Assembly: GCF_010093445.1 (NCBI RefSeq)
Contig: NZ_PDWW01000003.1
Location: 124,001 to 188,000 of the forward strand
Length of the DNA: 64,000 nt
Source: Pseudoxanthomonas japonensis
GTDB taxonomy: Bacteria; Pseudomonadota; Gammaproteobacteria; Xanthomonadales; Xanthomonadaceae
Reading direction: 5' to 3'
The position numbers were made by a program, and so were the translations under genes. Below the pieces are notes generated by a model that did not search any database, was not told the DNA's origin, and saw only the letters and a list, made by a program, of their open reading frames with translations. Shown here piece after piece: positions 25,733 through 34,594 of this stretch; position 1 is the stretch's first letter; each line of letters begins with the position of its first letter.

Positions 25733-27958
25733 ATGAAGCGCAAGCACCTGAGCCTGGCCATCGGCTGTGTCCTGTTGTCGTCCATGCCCGTGGCATGGGC
25801 GCAGGACGCCGCACCGGCCACCGCGTCGCCAGCCACCAACGCCACCACGCTCGATTCGGTCAAGGTGACCGCGCGCAAGCGCGAGGAAACCCTGCAGGAC
25901 GTGCCGGTCGCGGTCACCGCATTCACGCCGGAGACGCTGGACAAGCTCAACATCAAGGATCTCGGCGACCTCGACGCGCAGGTGCCGAACCTGACGGTGT
26001 ACGCCGCACGCGGTTCCACCAGCACCGTGACCGCCTACATCCGCGGCGTCGGCCAGGCCGATCCGCTGTGGGGTGTGGACCCGGGCGTGGGCATCTACCT
26101 GGATGACGTCTACATCGCCCGCCCGCAGGGCGCGCTGCTGGACGTGTTCGACGTGGAGCGCATCGAAGTGCTGCGCGGTCCGCAGGGCACGCTGTACGGC
26201 AAGAACACCATCGGCGGCGCCATCAAGTACATCTCGCGCGGACTGCCGCAGGAAACCACCGGCTTCGCCTCGGTCACCGTGGGCAACTACAACCAGCTCG
26301 ACGTGAAGGCTGCGCTGGGCGGCGAGATCGGCGGCAAGGACAGCGGCCTGCGCGGCCGCGTGTCGGTCGCCAGCATGAACCGCGACGGCTTCGGCGAGAA
26401 CAAGTTCAACGGTCAGGAGGTCAGCGACAAGGAGATCAATGCGGTCCGACTGCAGCTGGGCGCGTACTCGCAGGACGATTTCGACGTGCAATTCGCCTTC
26501 GACTACCTGGACGACCAGTCGGGCGTGCGTGGCGGCAAGCTGTTGTCGGCCAACACCAGTGCGACGGCGAACTTCCTGTTTCCGGGCCTGTCGGCCTACA
26601 CGCCGATGGACAGCCGCTACGACATCTACAGCGCCATGCCCAACGTCAACGACACCGAGATGAAGGGGCTGTCGGCGACCGTGAACTGGCGTCCCAACGA
26701 GAATTGGGCATTCAAGTACGTCGTCGCCAAGCGGGAGTCGGATACCGAGACCAACATCGATTTCGACATGACGCCGTTCCCGGTTGCGGACGTGAAGGCG
26801 TTCTACAGCGATAGCCAGGTGACCAACGAAGTGCAGGCCAACTACGACGGTGGCGGTCGTGCGCGCGGCGTGGTCGGCGTCTACCATTTCGATGGCGACG
26901 CCGGCGGGCAGGTACTGAACAACTTCTTCGGCCTGAGCTTCGGCGACACCCAGGGCGTGGTCAACACCAGCAGCTTTTCGATCTATACCGACTGGACGTT
27001 CGACCTCACCGATCGTCTGAAGCTGGACGTCGGCGCGCGCTATACCGACGAGGACAAGCATGCGGTGGCCTACAACATCGGTTACACCGATGCCACGTTC
27101 ACGACGCCGAACGGCGTGGTCGCCGCCAATTTCGACAAGACCATCAACTTCAAGAACGTATCGCCCAAGGCGTCGCTGGACTTCCAGGTCACGCCGGACA
27201 TCATGGTGTACGGCCTGGCCTCGCGCGGCTTCAAGTCCGGCGGCTACAACATCCGCGCGAACACCACCGCAGTGCCGCGATCGGGCGAGCCATTCGACGA
27301 CGAGAGCGTCGACAGCTTCGAGGTCGGCAGCAAGATGTCGTTCCTCGACCAGCGCCTGTTCCTGAACCTGTCCGCGTTCCACAATAAGTACAAGGATATC
27401 CAGTTGTCGGTGTTCACGCAGTACATCGATGGCAACGGCAACCCCCAGTTCTTCGGCGACTTCACCAACGCCGGCAAGGGCACCGTCAACGGCGTGGAAG
27501 TGGAATACCAGTTCCTGCCGACGGCGAACTGGCTGATCAGCGGCAACCTGGCCTGGCTGGATGCCAAATACGACGAGTTCATCACCGGCGGCGTCAACGT
27601 CGCCGATACGCAGTACTTCACCAATGCCCCGGAATTCTCCGGTGCGCTCAACCTGGAGTACCGCACCGATCTGGCTAACGGCGGCAACCTCTCCGCGCGC
27701 GTGACCTATTCCTACCAGTCCGAGGTGTATCCCACCACCGACCTCAGCGAGGCAATCAAGCAGCCGGGATATGGTCTGCTCAGCGCTGGCGTGGTCTGGC
27801 GCGCCAACGACGCGTGGTCGTTCTCGCTGCAGGGGACCAACCTGGCCGACGAGGAATACCGCACCACCGGCTACAACCTGCAGGCGGCGCTGGGTGTCCT
27901 GTCCGGCTTCTACGGTCCGCCGCGCCAGTACAGCCTGACCGCGCGCTACGACTTCTGA
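25733..27958 (+). CDS. TonB-dependent outer-membrane receptor
   Basis: A 741-aa protein. The signal peptide ends at AWAQD. A TonB-box-like segment (DSVKVTA) is followed by a plug domain (ETLQDVPVAVTAFT; VGIYLDDVYIARP; VERIEVLRGPQGTLYGKNTIGGAI) and a 22-strand-type barrel ending in an aromatic residue (LTARYDF). It is of the FecA-like type with no N-terminal signalling domain. ATG 25733 has a GGGAGGGGGAGA ribosome-binding site. It is divergent from the GntP permease, suggesting uptake of the same substrate first across the outer and then the inner membrane. A hairpin terminator follows the gene. The substrate is not determined by sequence. Confidence 0.92.
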   Translation: MKRKHLSLAIGCVLLSSMPVAWAQDAAPATASPATNATTLDSVKVTARKREETLQDVPVAVTAFTPETLDKLNIKDLGDLDAQVPNLTVYAARGSTSTVTAYIRGVGQADPLWGVDPGVGIYLDDVYIARPQGALLDVFDVERIEVLRGPQGTLYGKNTIGGAIKYISRGLPQETTGFASVTVGNYNQLDVKAALGGEIGGKDSGLRGRVSVASMNRDGFGENKFNGQEVSDKEINAVRLQLGAYSQDDFDVQFAFDYLDDQSGVRGGKLLSANTSATANFLFPGLSAYTPMDSRYDIYSAMPNVNDTEMKGLSATVNWRPNENWAFKYVVAKRESDTETNIDFDMTPFPVADVKAFYSDSQVTNEVQANYDGGGRARGVVGVYHFDGDAGGQVLNNFFGLSFGDTQGVVNTSSFSIYTDWTFDLTDRLKLDVGARYTDEDKHAVAYNIGYTDATFTTPNGVVAANFDKTINFKNVSPKASLDFQVTPDIMVYGLASRGFKSGGYNIRANTTAVPRSGEPFDDESVDSFEVGSKMSFLDQRLFLNLSAFHNKYKDIQLSVFTQYIDGNGNPQFFGDFTNAGKGTVNGVEVEYQFLPTANWLISGNLAWLDAKYDEFITGGVNVADTQYFTNAPEFSGALNLEYRTDLANGGNLSARVTYSYQSEVYPTTDLSEAIKQPGYGLLSAGVVWRANDAWSFSLQGTNLADEEYRTTGYNLQAALGVLSGFYGPPRQYSLTARYDF

Positions 27959-27988
27959 GCACGCGCACGGCCATGACGCGGAACCGAC

Positions 27989-28012
27989 AGCGGCGGGCGA
28001 AAGCCCGCCGCT
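27989..28012 (+). terminator. Hairpin terminator after the TonB receptor gene
   Basis: AGCGGCGGGC-GAAA-GCCCGCCGCT is a perfect 10-bp stem with a GNRA-type tetraloop, 30 nt after the stop codon. No long U-run follows. Confidence 0.6.
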
Positions 28013-28043
28013 GCTGCGTTATGCTCCCGCGCATGTCTTCCCG

Positions 28044-28190
28044 CCCCGTAGCGTGCGCCATGCGCACGACCGCAGAAGCCGCCGCGCGCCTTGCGCGGTC
28101 GGGGTGCGATGCGGCATCGATCATCGTGACGGGATCGACATGCGGTTTCCGGCATCGCGCGGTCGTGCGCATGGCGCACGCTACGTGGGG
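28044..28190. repeat. Inverted-repeat element (CGTAGCGTGCGCCATGCGCAC family)
   Basis: Arms at 28044-28072 and 28160-28190 are inverted copies of CCCCGTAGCGTGCGCCATGC continuing to GCACGACCG, with one inserted T in the right arm. Each arm is itself nearly palindromic. The right arm ends only 7 nt before the kinase start codon, so a folded transcript would mask that start. Confidence 0.85.
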
Positions 28191-28196
28191 TTCCGC

Positions 28197-31100
28197 GTGC
28201 TGAGCGTGGGCATGGTGGTGCTGGCCGGATTGCTGTGGCTGGGCGTGCTGTTCGGCTCCGCGCTCTACGCCGAGCGGCGGCCGCACGTGCTGGCGGTGCA
28301 ATGGCCCTATATCTACGCGCTGTCGCTGGCGGTGTACTGCACCTCGTGGACCTTCTTCGGCACGGTGACGCAGGCCGCACGCTACGGCTGGCCGCTGCCG
28401 CCGACCTTCGTCGGCACCATCCTGCTGTACGTCTTCGGCGCGTTCCTGTTGGTGCGGCTGGTGCGGATGGCACATGAGTCGAACGCGACCTCGTTGGCCG
28501 ACCTCATTGCCACGCGGCTGGGCAAGGACGGTTGGCTGGCGGCGACGGTGACCCTGGTCGCGGCGCTCGGCCTGATCCCTTACATCGCGCTGCAGCTGAA
28601 GGCGGTGGCGATGAGCTTCGCGTTGCTGACGCGCTCGCCTGGCAACGAGGCGCTGCCGGCGTGGCAGGACAGCGCGCTGTACGTGGCGTTGGCGATGGCG
28701 GTGTTCGCGATGCTGTTCGGCACGCGGCGTGCCAGCGCGGTGGAACACAACCGCGGCCTGATCCTGGCGATGGCGTTCGAATCGCTGTTCAAGCTGGCGG
28801 CGATGCTGGCGCTCGGGCTGTTCGTCTGGTTCGGCCTGCCGGATTTGCCGGATGTCGCACCCGTGCAGGCCCCCGCGTCGACCACTTATGGCTTCCTGCC
28901 GCTGGTCGCACTGGGCGTGCTGGCCATGTTCACCCTGCCGCACCAGGTGCACGTGGGCGTCGTCGAATGCCGGGACGAACGCCATGTGCGCACGGCGCGT
29001 TGGCTGTTCCCGCTGTACATGGTGCTGATGGCGGCGCCGCTGCTGCCGCTGGCGCGCGCCGGCGGTGCGATGTTCGGCGACGCGGTGCCGTCAGACCTCT
29101 ACGTGCTGGCGCTGCCGCTGTCGCAAGGGCAGCAGGGGCTGGCGCTGCTGGCGTTCCTCGGCGGCCTGAGCGCGGCCACCGGCATGGTGGTGGTCAGCAC
29201 GCTGACGCTCAGCCTGATGATCGGCAACCACTGGCTGGCGCCGGGTCTGTTGCGGGGCGGCTGGCTGCGCGGGCGCGGGGGCGACCTGCGCGGTGCGGTG
29301 TTGACGCAGCGGCGTGTCGGCATCGTCGCGGTGATGCTGCTTGCGTGGGCGTACAGCCGCCTGGTGGCGGGCAACGATGCGCTGGCCGATGTCGGCGCGG
29401 TGTCGTTCTCGGCGCTGGCCACGCTGGCACCGGCATTGGGCTTCGCGATCTGGCGCCCGCAGACGCCGCCGCGCGCGGTGATCGCCGGCATCGCGGCGGG
29501 CTTCGTCGTCTGGGTCTGGCTGCTGTTGTTGCCGGTGACGATGGACGCGCGTGGCGTCGCGCCGGCCTGGCTGTCGCAGGGGCCCTTCGGCATCGCTGCC
29601 CTGGCGCCGGATGGCTTTTTCGGATTGACGGGCTGGAGCCGGCTGGGGCGTGCGGTCGGCGTCAGCCTGTTCCTCGGAACCGTGGTGACGTTGGTCGTCA
29701 TGGGATGGCGCGGCACGGCACCGCGCCGCGCCGACAGCCGCGGCTTCGATGCCGGGACGCTGCGCGATGCCGGACGCCGCTTCCTCCCGCGCGAGCGGGT
29801 GGAAGAGCTGCTGGTCGATGCGCCGCGCAGCGGACCGGTGCCCGCGTTGATCGAGGCGCGGTTGGAACGCGAACTTGCCGCGGTGCTGGGGTCGGCATCC
29901 GCGCGCCTGCTGCTGGATGCGGCGCGCCGCGAAAGCGGCGACCTGGAGACCGTCGCCGCCATCGTCGGCGAGGTCTCGCAGGACCTGCGCTTCAACCAGC
30001 AGGTGCTGGAAGCCGCGCTGCAGAACATGAGCCAGGGCATCAGCGTGATCGACCGCGACCAGCGGCTGGTCGCCTGGAACCGGCGCTATGCGCAGATGTT
30101 CGGGTTCCCGCCCGAGGTGCTGCAGGTGGGACGCCCGATCGCCGACCTGACCCGCTGGGCGTTGCAGCGCATGCCGCAGCGTGGCCACGATGATCGGGCG
30201 CTCGAACGGCGGCTGGCTTTCATGCGAGCGGGCACGCCGCACCTGACCGAGCGCGTGTTCCCGGATGGCAGCATCGTCGAGATCCGCGGCAATCCGATGC
30301 CGGGGGGCGGCTTCGTCGCCACCTATACCGACGTCACTGCATCGCGCCGGGCGGAGCGGGCGCTCAAGCAGGCCAACGAGACGCTGGAGCAGCGCGTGGC
30401 CGAGCGCACCACGCTGCTGGAGACCGCCAAGCGCGAGGCCGAACACGCGAACGATGCGAAGAGCCGCTTCCTGACCGCGATCGGACACGACCTGCTGCAG
30501 CCGCTGCATGCGGCTCAGCTGTTCACCGACGCGCTGTCGCAACAGTTGCCGGAGACGCACCAGCGCGAGACCGCGCTGCAGGTGCGCGGTGCCCTGGATT
30601 CCACCACCGACCTGCTGACCGGCCTGCTGGACATGTCGCGGCTGGAAGCAGGTGGGCTGGTTCCGGAGCCGCGTGACCTGCCGCTGCTGGAAGTGCTGGA
30701 GCCGCTGGCGTCGGAGTTCCGCGTGCTCGCGCACGAGCGCGGCCTGTCGTTCGCCATGGTGCCCACACGCGCCTGGGTGCACACCGACCCGCAGCTGCTG
30801 CGGCGCATCCTGCAGAACTTCCTCGCCAATGCCGTGCGCTACACCGCGCGTGGTGGCGTGTTGCTGGGCGTGCGGCGCATCGGCCCCCATCTGCGTGTCG
30901 AGGTGTGGGACACGGGGCCGGGTATCGCCGAGGCGGACCAGCGACGGATTTTCGAGGAATTCCGTCGTGGCGACGACGTGCCCGGGCAGGGCCTCGGTCT
31001 GGGGCTGTCGATCGCCGACCGCATTGCGGCGCTGCTGCACGCGCCGTTGTCGCTGCGCAGTCGGGTAGGGCGGGGAGCGGTGTTCGCCGTCGACCTCGTG

Positions 31101-31523
31101 CGGGTGGCGGCCCCTGCGCCCGTGCCCGTACCGTTCGGCAAGCCGGGCCTAGCCGGCCGCCACGTGCTGGCGGTCGACAACGATCCCGTCGCGCTGTCTG
31201 CGCTGCGACAGGTGCTGGAGGGCTGGGGATGCAGTGTCGCCATCGCCGGTGATGGCGATGCGGCAGAGCGCGCGTTGCAGGAGCAGACGGCCGACCTCTG
31301 GCTGTTCGACTACCACCTGGACGATGGCGATACCGGCGTGGCGCTGGCCGAGCGCCTGCGCGAAGCGCACGGTTCCCGGCCCTGCCTGATCCTCACCGCC
31401 GACCAGACCGATGCCGTGCGACGTGCCGTGCGCGATGCGGACCTGCCGTTGCTGGCCAAGCCGGTGCGGCCACTGGCGCTGAAGTCGGTGCTGGACCGGC
31501 TGCTGGCGGCGCGGGCGACGTAG
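28197..31523 (+). CDS. Hybrid histidine kinase with N-terminal solute:sodium symporter domain (CrbS/MxtR-like)
   Basis: About 1108 aa. Roughly 500 residues form about 13 membrane helices of the SSS/SLC5 transporter fold (SLAVYCTSWTFFGTVTQAA; SLADLIATRLGK). A PAS domain near 605-700 (QNMSQGISVIDRD), a coiled linker, a HisKA domain with phospho-acceptor His764 (GHDLLQPLH), an ATPase domain (NFLANAVRYT; VWDTGPGIAE; GLGLGLSI) and a C-terminal receiver with Asp1038 follow. The architecture and length resemble CrbS/MxtR kinases, which regulate acetate use with a LuxR-type partner. The LuxR regulator at 33456-34118 is the obvious candidate. GTG 28197 is chosen because GTGGGG precedes it. Upstream in-frame codons fall inside the inverted repeat. 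Acetate sensing is inferred. Confidence 0.85.
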   Translation: MLSVGMVVLAGLLWLGVLFGSALYAERRPHVLAVQWPYIYALSLAVYCTSWTFFGTVTQAARYGWPLPPTFVGTILLYVFGAFLLVRLVRMAHESNATSLADLIATRLGKDGWLAATVTLVAALGLIPYIALQLKAVAMSFALLTRSPGNEALPAWQDSALYVALAMAVFAMLFGTRRASAVEHNRGLILAMAFESLFKLAAMLALGLFVWFGLPDLPDVAPVQAPASTTYGFLPLVALGVLAMFTLPHQVHVGVVECRDERHVRTARWLFPLYMVLMAAPLLPLARAGGAMFGDAVPSDLYVLALPLSQGQQGLALLAFLGGLSAATGMVVVSTLTLSLMIGNHWLAPGLLRGGWLRGRGGDLRGAVLTQRRVGIVAVMLLAWAYSRLVAGNDALADVGAVSFSALATLAPALGFAIWRPQTPPRAVIAGIAAGFVVWVWLLLLPVTMDARGVAPAWLSQGPFGIAALAPDGFFGLTGWSRLGRAVGVSLFLGTVVTLVVMGWRGTAPRRADSRGFDAGTLRDAGRRFLPRERVEELLVDAPRSGPVPALIEARLERELAAVLGSASARLLLDAARRESGDLETVAAIVGEVSQDLRFNQQVLEAALQNMSQGISVIDRDQRLVAWNRRYAQMFGFPPEVLQVGRPIADLTRWALQRMPQRGHDDRALERRLAFMRAGTPHLTERVFPDGSIVEIRGNPMPGGGFVATYTDVTASRRAERALKQANETLEQRVAERTTLLETAKREAEHANDAKSRFLTAIGHDLLQPLHAAQLFTDALSQQLPETHQRETALQVRGALDSTTDLLTGLLDMSRLEAGGLVPEPRDLPLLEVLEPLASEFRVLAHERGLSFAMVPTRAWVHTDPQLLRRILQNFLANAVRYTARGGVLLGVRRIGPHLRVEVWDTGPGIAEADQRRIFEEFRRGDDVPGQGLGLGLSIADRIAALLHAPLSLRSRVGRGAVFAVDLVRVAAPAPVPVPFGKPGLAGRHVLAVDNDPVALSALRQVLEGWGCSVAIAGDGDAAERALQEQTADLWLFDYHLDDGDTGVALAERLREAHGSRPCLILTADQTDAVRRAVRDADLPLLAKPVRPLALKSVLDRLLAARAT

Positions 31524-31530
31524 TGCTCAT

Positions 31531-31643
31531 CGTCGTCCCAGCGAATGCTGGGACCCATTTGCTCTTGATTGTCCGCTCGTCTTCCGTGCCGCGCCCGAAC
31601 CCGCAAAAAAGCAAGATGGGTCCCAGCATTCGCTGGGACGACG
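31531..31643. repeat. Inverted repeat of the GTCCCAGCGAANGCTGGGA family
   Basis: Arms at 31531-31566 and 31608-31643 both contain CGTCGTCCCAGCGAATGCTGGGACCCAT in opposite orientation. It begins 8 nt after the kinase stop and is related to the 250-bp tandem repeats at 32.7-33.4 kb. Confidence 0.85.
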
Positions 31644-31659
31644 ACGGATGGTTCACAGG

Positions 31660-31665
31660 TAGAAT
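31660..31665 (+). promoter_or_regulatory. Possible -10 element of the Nudix gene
   Basis: TAGAAT lies 28 nt before the ATG. No good -35 hexamer is visible at 17 nt spacing. Confidence 0.3.
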
Positions 31666-31692
31666 CACTGCCCCACTGCCCGTCGATCCCCC

Positions 31693-32181
31693 ATGCCCTA
31701 CACCCCCATCGTCGCCACCCTCGGCTACGTGCTGTCGCCGGACCGCTCGCAGGTCCTGCTGATCCACCGAAACGCGCGTCCCGACGACCAGCACCTGGGC
31801 AAGTACAACGGGCTGGGCGGCAAGATCGAGCCCGACGAGGATGTGGTCGCCGGCATGCGCCGCGAGATCCACGAGGAAGCCGGGATCGACTGCGACGCGA
31901 TGACGCTGCGCGGCACGATCAGCTGGCCGGGCTTCGGCAAACACGGCGAGGACTGGCTGGGATTCGTCTTCCTCATCACGACGTACAGCGGCACGCCGTT
32001 CGAGTCCAATCCCGAGGGCACGTTGGAGTGGGTGCCGGTCGAGAAGATCATGGAGTTGCCGTTGTGGGATGGCGACCGCCACTTCCTGCCGCTGGTGTTC
32101 GACGACGACCCGCGCGGCTTCCACGGCGTCATGCCGTACCGCGATGGCCGCATGGTGTCGTGGGATTACTCGCGGATCTGA
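31693..32181 (+). CDS. Nudix hydrolase, MutT-like (8-oxo-dGTP diphosphatase type)
   Basis: A 162-aa protein. The Nudix box is complete: GKIEPDE with Gly43 and Glu49, then REIHEEAGI at residues 57-65, matching the metal-binding and catalytic signature. Members of this size clean the nucleotide pool or cut other nucleoside-diphosphate-linked compounds. A WDGDRHFLPLVF segment after the box resembles MutT/NUDT1-type substrate-pocket strands. It stands alone between two repeat elements. The exact substrate cannot be told. Confidence 0.88.
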   Translation: MPYTPIVATLGYVLSPDRSQVLLIHRNARPDDQHLGKYNGLGGKIEPDEDVVAGMRREIHEEAGIDCDAMTLRGTISWPGFGKHGEDWLGFVFLITTYSGTPFESNPEGTLEWVPVEKIMELPLWDGDRHFLPLVFDDDPRGFHGVMPYRDGRMVSWDYSRI

Positions 32182-32204
32182 ACCTGCCCGTTCGCATGCT
32201 TCTT

Positions 32205-32356
32205 CTGTAGGAGCGACGTGAGTCGCGACCGGAATGGGCGACGGGCAGTGCGCCGTACATGATTCGGGGGCGAGACGACGATAGTCGTGTGGCTCTCTGT
32301 TGTCGACAGATCAAGGACGTTCCTTTCTACGGTCGCGACTCACGTCGCTCCTACAG
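32205..32356. repeat. REP-like inverted repeat (GTAGGAGCGACGT family), copy 1
   Basis: Arms at 32205-32231 and 32330-32356 carry CTGTAGGAGCGACGTGAGTC and its inverse. Two more copies lie at 37344-37454 and 40714-40846. Confidence 0.9.
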
Positions 32357-32383
32357 AAACGGGCGCGTGTTCCACGCCACGAC

Positions 32384-32625
32384 TTTTCCACATCCGCTGT
32401 GGAATGACGTTGGGAAACCATGTGGATAACCCCGCCGCCGCCTTGTGCCGCAGGGCTGTCAAGATGCGTGGCGAAAATTTGACCAGCGCGTGACGGGTCG
32501 GCGACGAGGTTGTCCACACCGCATGTGGATGGTCTGTCGACGAACATGTGGATAAGCATCGGCGCGCGTTGCGGCGCAACGCTGTCAAGATGGGTGGCGA
32601 AATTATGGCCAGTGCAGTCGACGGT
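32384..32625. repeat. Tandem 126-bp repeat with DnaA boxes
   Basis: Two units 126 nt apart. Each has TTNTCCACA, a 5-nt spacer and TGTGGA (a small hairpin), then a perfect DnaA box in reverse orientation, TGTGGATAA (32421-32429 and 32547-32555), and the conserved block GCTGTCAAGATG-GTGGCGAAA (starting at 32455 and 32581). No gene is present. Confidence 0.8.
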
Positions 32626-32699
32626 CCTGCGATGGCGGATGGTTTCACGCACTAATCCGTCATCCCCGCCAATGCCGGGCGTGCGACGTGCGTCGCCGT

Positions 32700-33365
32700 C
32701 ATGCGCGGGAAGCAAAAGGCACTGGGTCCCGGCCTGCGCCGGGATGGCGATTCTCGCGCCGTCGTCCCAGCGAACGCTGGGACCCATCCTGCTGTTCTCC
32801 ACGACACATCCAGCGAAACCAAGGGCAGAAGCCAAATGGATCCCAGCGTTCGCTGGGATGACGTAATCAGGGGTGATGCAGCTCTCGTCACGGCGACTTT
32901 CAAACGCTGGACGGCGGGTCAAGCCGGGAGCCGGCGATCTGCGTTTTTAAGATGCGTGGAAGAGCAAAGACACTGGGTCCCGGCCTGCGCCGGGATGACG
33001 ATTCCGGCCCGTCGTCCCAGCGAACGCTGGGAGCCATCCTACTGTTCTCCACGACACATCCAGCGAAACCAAGGGCAGAAGCTAAATGGATCCCAGCGTT
33101 CGCTGGGATGACGTACCCAAGGGTGATGCAGCTCTCGTCACGGCGACTTTCAAGCGCCGGACGGCGGGTCAAGCCGGGGGCCAGCGATCTGCGTCTTTAA
33201 CCCGCTTGGAAGAGCAAAGGCACTGGGTCTTGGCCTGCGCCGGGATGACGATTCTCGCGCCGTCGTCCCAGCGAACGCTGGGACCCATCCTGCTGTTCTC
33301 CGCGACACATCCAGCGAAAGCAAGGGCAGGAGCCGAATGGATCCCAGCGTTCGCTGGGATGACGA
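32700..33365. repeat. About 2.7 tandem copies of a 250-bp palindrome-rich repeat
   Basis: ACTGGGTC..GGCCTGCGCCGGGAT recurs at 32721, 32972 and 33222 (spacing 251 and 250 bp). Each unit also holds GTCCCAGCGAACGCTGGGA and its inverse, TCCCAGCGTTCGCTGGGATGACG. Between 32626 and 33455 no gene is supported; open frames here are repeat translations. Confidence 0.9.
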
Positions 33366-33455
33366 CATGCGGGGCGCGGAGTTTCGTTCGCTGGGATGAC
33401 GGCGTGGGCGTCGCGGGGATTCGTTCCCGACATGCGGCGTGGCAACGAGGCAGGA

Positions 33456-34118
33456 TTACTCGATCTGCCGTGCCGGATCGGCCAGTTCCAGTTCGCGCAG
33501 TACCACGCCGGCCTGGGTACGGTTGCGCACGCCGAGTCGGTCGAAGATCGCGGACAGATGCGCTTTCACCGTGCGCTCCTGCACGTCGAGGCGGTCGGCG
33601 ATCTGCTTGTTCAACAGGCCCTGCGCCACCAGCGTCAGCACGCGGAACTGCTGCGGCGACAGGCTCGCCAAGCGACCGGCGAGTTCGGTGTCGTGTTCGG
33701 ACGACTGCGCGCGTGCGACCGCGCCGCGCAGCGACGCCGGCAGCCACTGCTCGCAGGCGAGCACGCTGCGGATCGCGTCGCGCAGTTCGTCCAGGCCCGA
33801 GCTCTTGGGCAGGTAGCCGGCGGCACCGTGGTCCAGGGCACGGCGCACCACGCGCGGATCGTCGTTCGCCGACACCACCACCACCGCGACCGCCGGGAAC
33901 TGCGCGCGGATCGCCGCCAGGCCCGCAAGCCCGTGGTTGCCGGGCATGTGCAGGTCGAGCAGCACCAGGTCGATGTCGTCGTGCGCTTCCAGCGTGGCGA
34001 TGACGCCATCCAGTGACTCGGCCTCGCGCACCGACAGCTGCGCCACGGCGTCCGCCGCCGCACCGCGCAGGGCAGCACGGAACAGCGGATGGTCGTCGGC
34101 GATCAGGAGGTTGGGCAT
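33456..34118 (-). CDS. LuxR/NarL-family response regulator (CrbR-like)
   Basis: A 220-aa protein. The receiver domain has the acidic pair DD at residues 8-9, phospho-acceptor Asp55 (LVLLDLHMPG), and Lys near residue 104 (YLPKSS). A LuxR-type helix-turn-helix follows at about 150-210 (LSPQQFRVLTLVAQG; NKQIADRLDVQERTVKAHL). ATG 34118 is preferred to an upstream TTG. It has no kinase directly beside it. The nearest is the SSS-domain hybrid kinase 2 kb away, separated by the Nudix gene and repeats. CrbS-type kinases pair with regulators of exactly this class, so it probably controls acetyl-CoA synthetase or other acetate genes elsewhere. Confidence 0.88.
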   Translation of the reverse strand: MPNLLIADDHPLFRAALRGAAADAVAQLSVREAESLDGVIATLEAHDDIDLVLLDLHMPGNHGLAGLAAIRAQFPAVAVVVVSANDDPRVVRRALDHGAAGYLPKSSGLDELRDAIRSVLACEQWLPASLRGAVARAQSSEHDTELAGRLASLSPQQFRVLTLVAQGLLNKQIADRLDVQERTVKAHLSAIFDRLGVRNRTQAGVVLRELELADPARQIE

Positions 34119-34128
34119 TCGGCGCAAG

Positions 34129-34584
34129 TCATTGGGCGGGTGCTTGCATCTGGCGGGTCTCGATCCTTGCCCTTGAGCACCCGAGTCGGGTGCCCTCGTC
34201 TTTCCTCAGGCGGAACGCGCCAAGGCAGGTGTCGCGGAAGTAGCGAGGCATCAGCGAAGCTTCGCCATAGGGATTGGAGTCGTACTGCAGGTGGTAGCGC
34301 ATGCCGTGAGCGTCGCGTCCAATCGCATCCCATACCTCGGAGTCGACGCCGCGTCCCTGGACGGCAAACCAGAACGCTTGTCCGGCGGCGTCGGCCTCCT
34401 GGGCACAGGCCCAACCTGCTTCCGTCTCCCCTCCTGCGGCGACCCATCCGCAGGCGTTGGCCTGGGAGCCGGACAGGCGTGCGAGTTCGCTGCGAAGCGG
34501 ATGTTCCGGCGCCGATTCGCTACAGGCGGCGAGCACGATGATCGCAAGCAGGTTGCATGTTCTCGGCGGGACGCGGATCTTCAA
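34129..34584 (-). CDS. Small lipoprotein of unknown function
   Basis: About 151 aa. From TTG 34584 the N-terminus MKIRVPPRTCNLLAIIVLAACSES is a lipoprotein signal with lipobox LAAC, so the mature protein should be lipid-anchored. The rest has three more Cys residues and a Tyr-rich segment (YHLQYDSNPYGEASLMPRYF). An ATG at 34617 exists but lies inside the bdhA reading region and would spoil the signal peptide. It starts 10 nt after the bdhA stop and ends 10 nt before the response-regulator start, so the three genes may form one transcript. No family was recognised. Confidence 0.6.
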   Translation of the reverse strand: MKIRVPPRTCNLLAIIVLAACSESAPEHPLRSELARLSGSQANACGWVAAGGETEAGWACAQEADAAGQAFWFAVQGRGVDSEVWDAIGRDAHGMRYHLQYDSNPYGEASLMPRYFRDTCLGAFRLRKDEGTRLGCSRARIETRQMQAPAQ

Positions 34585-34594
34585 GGTCCGATGC

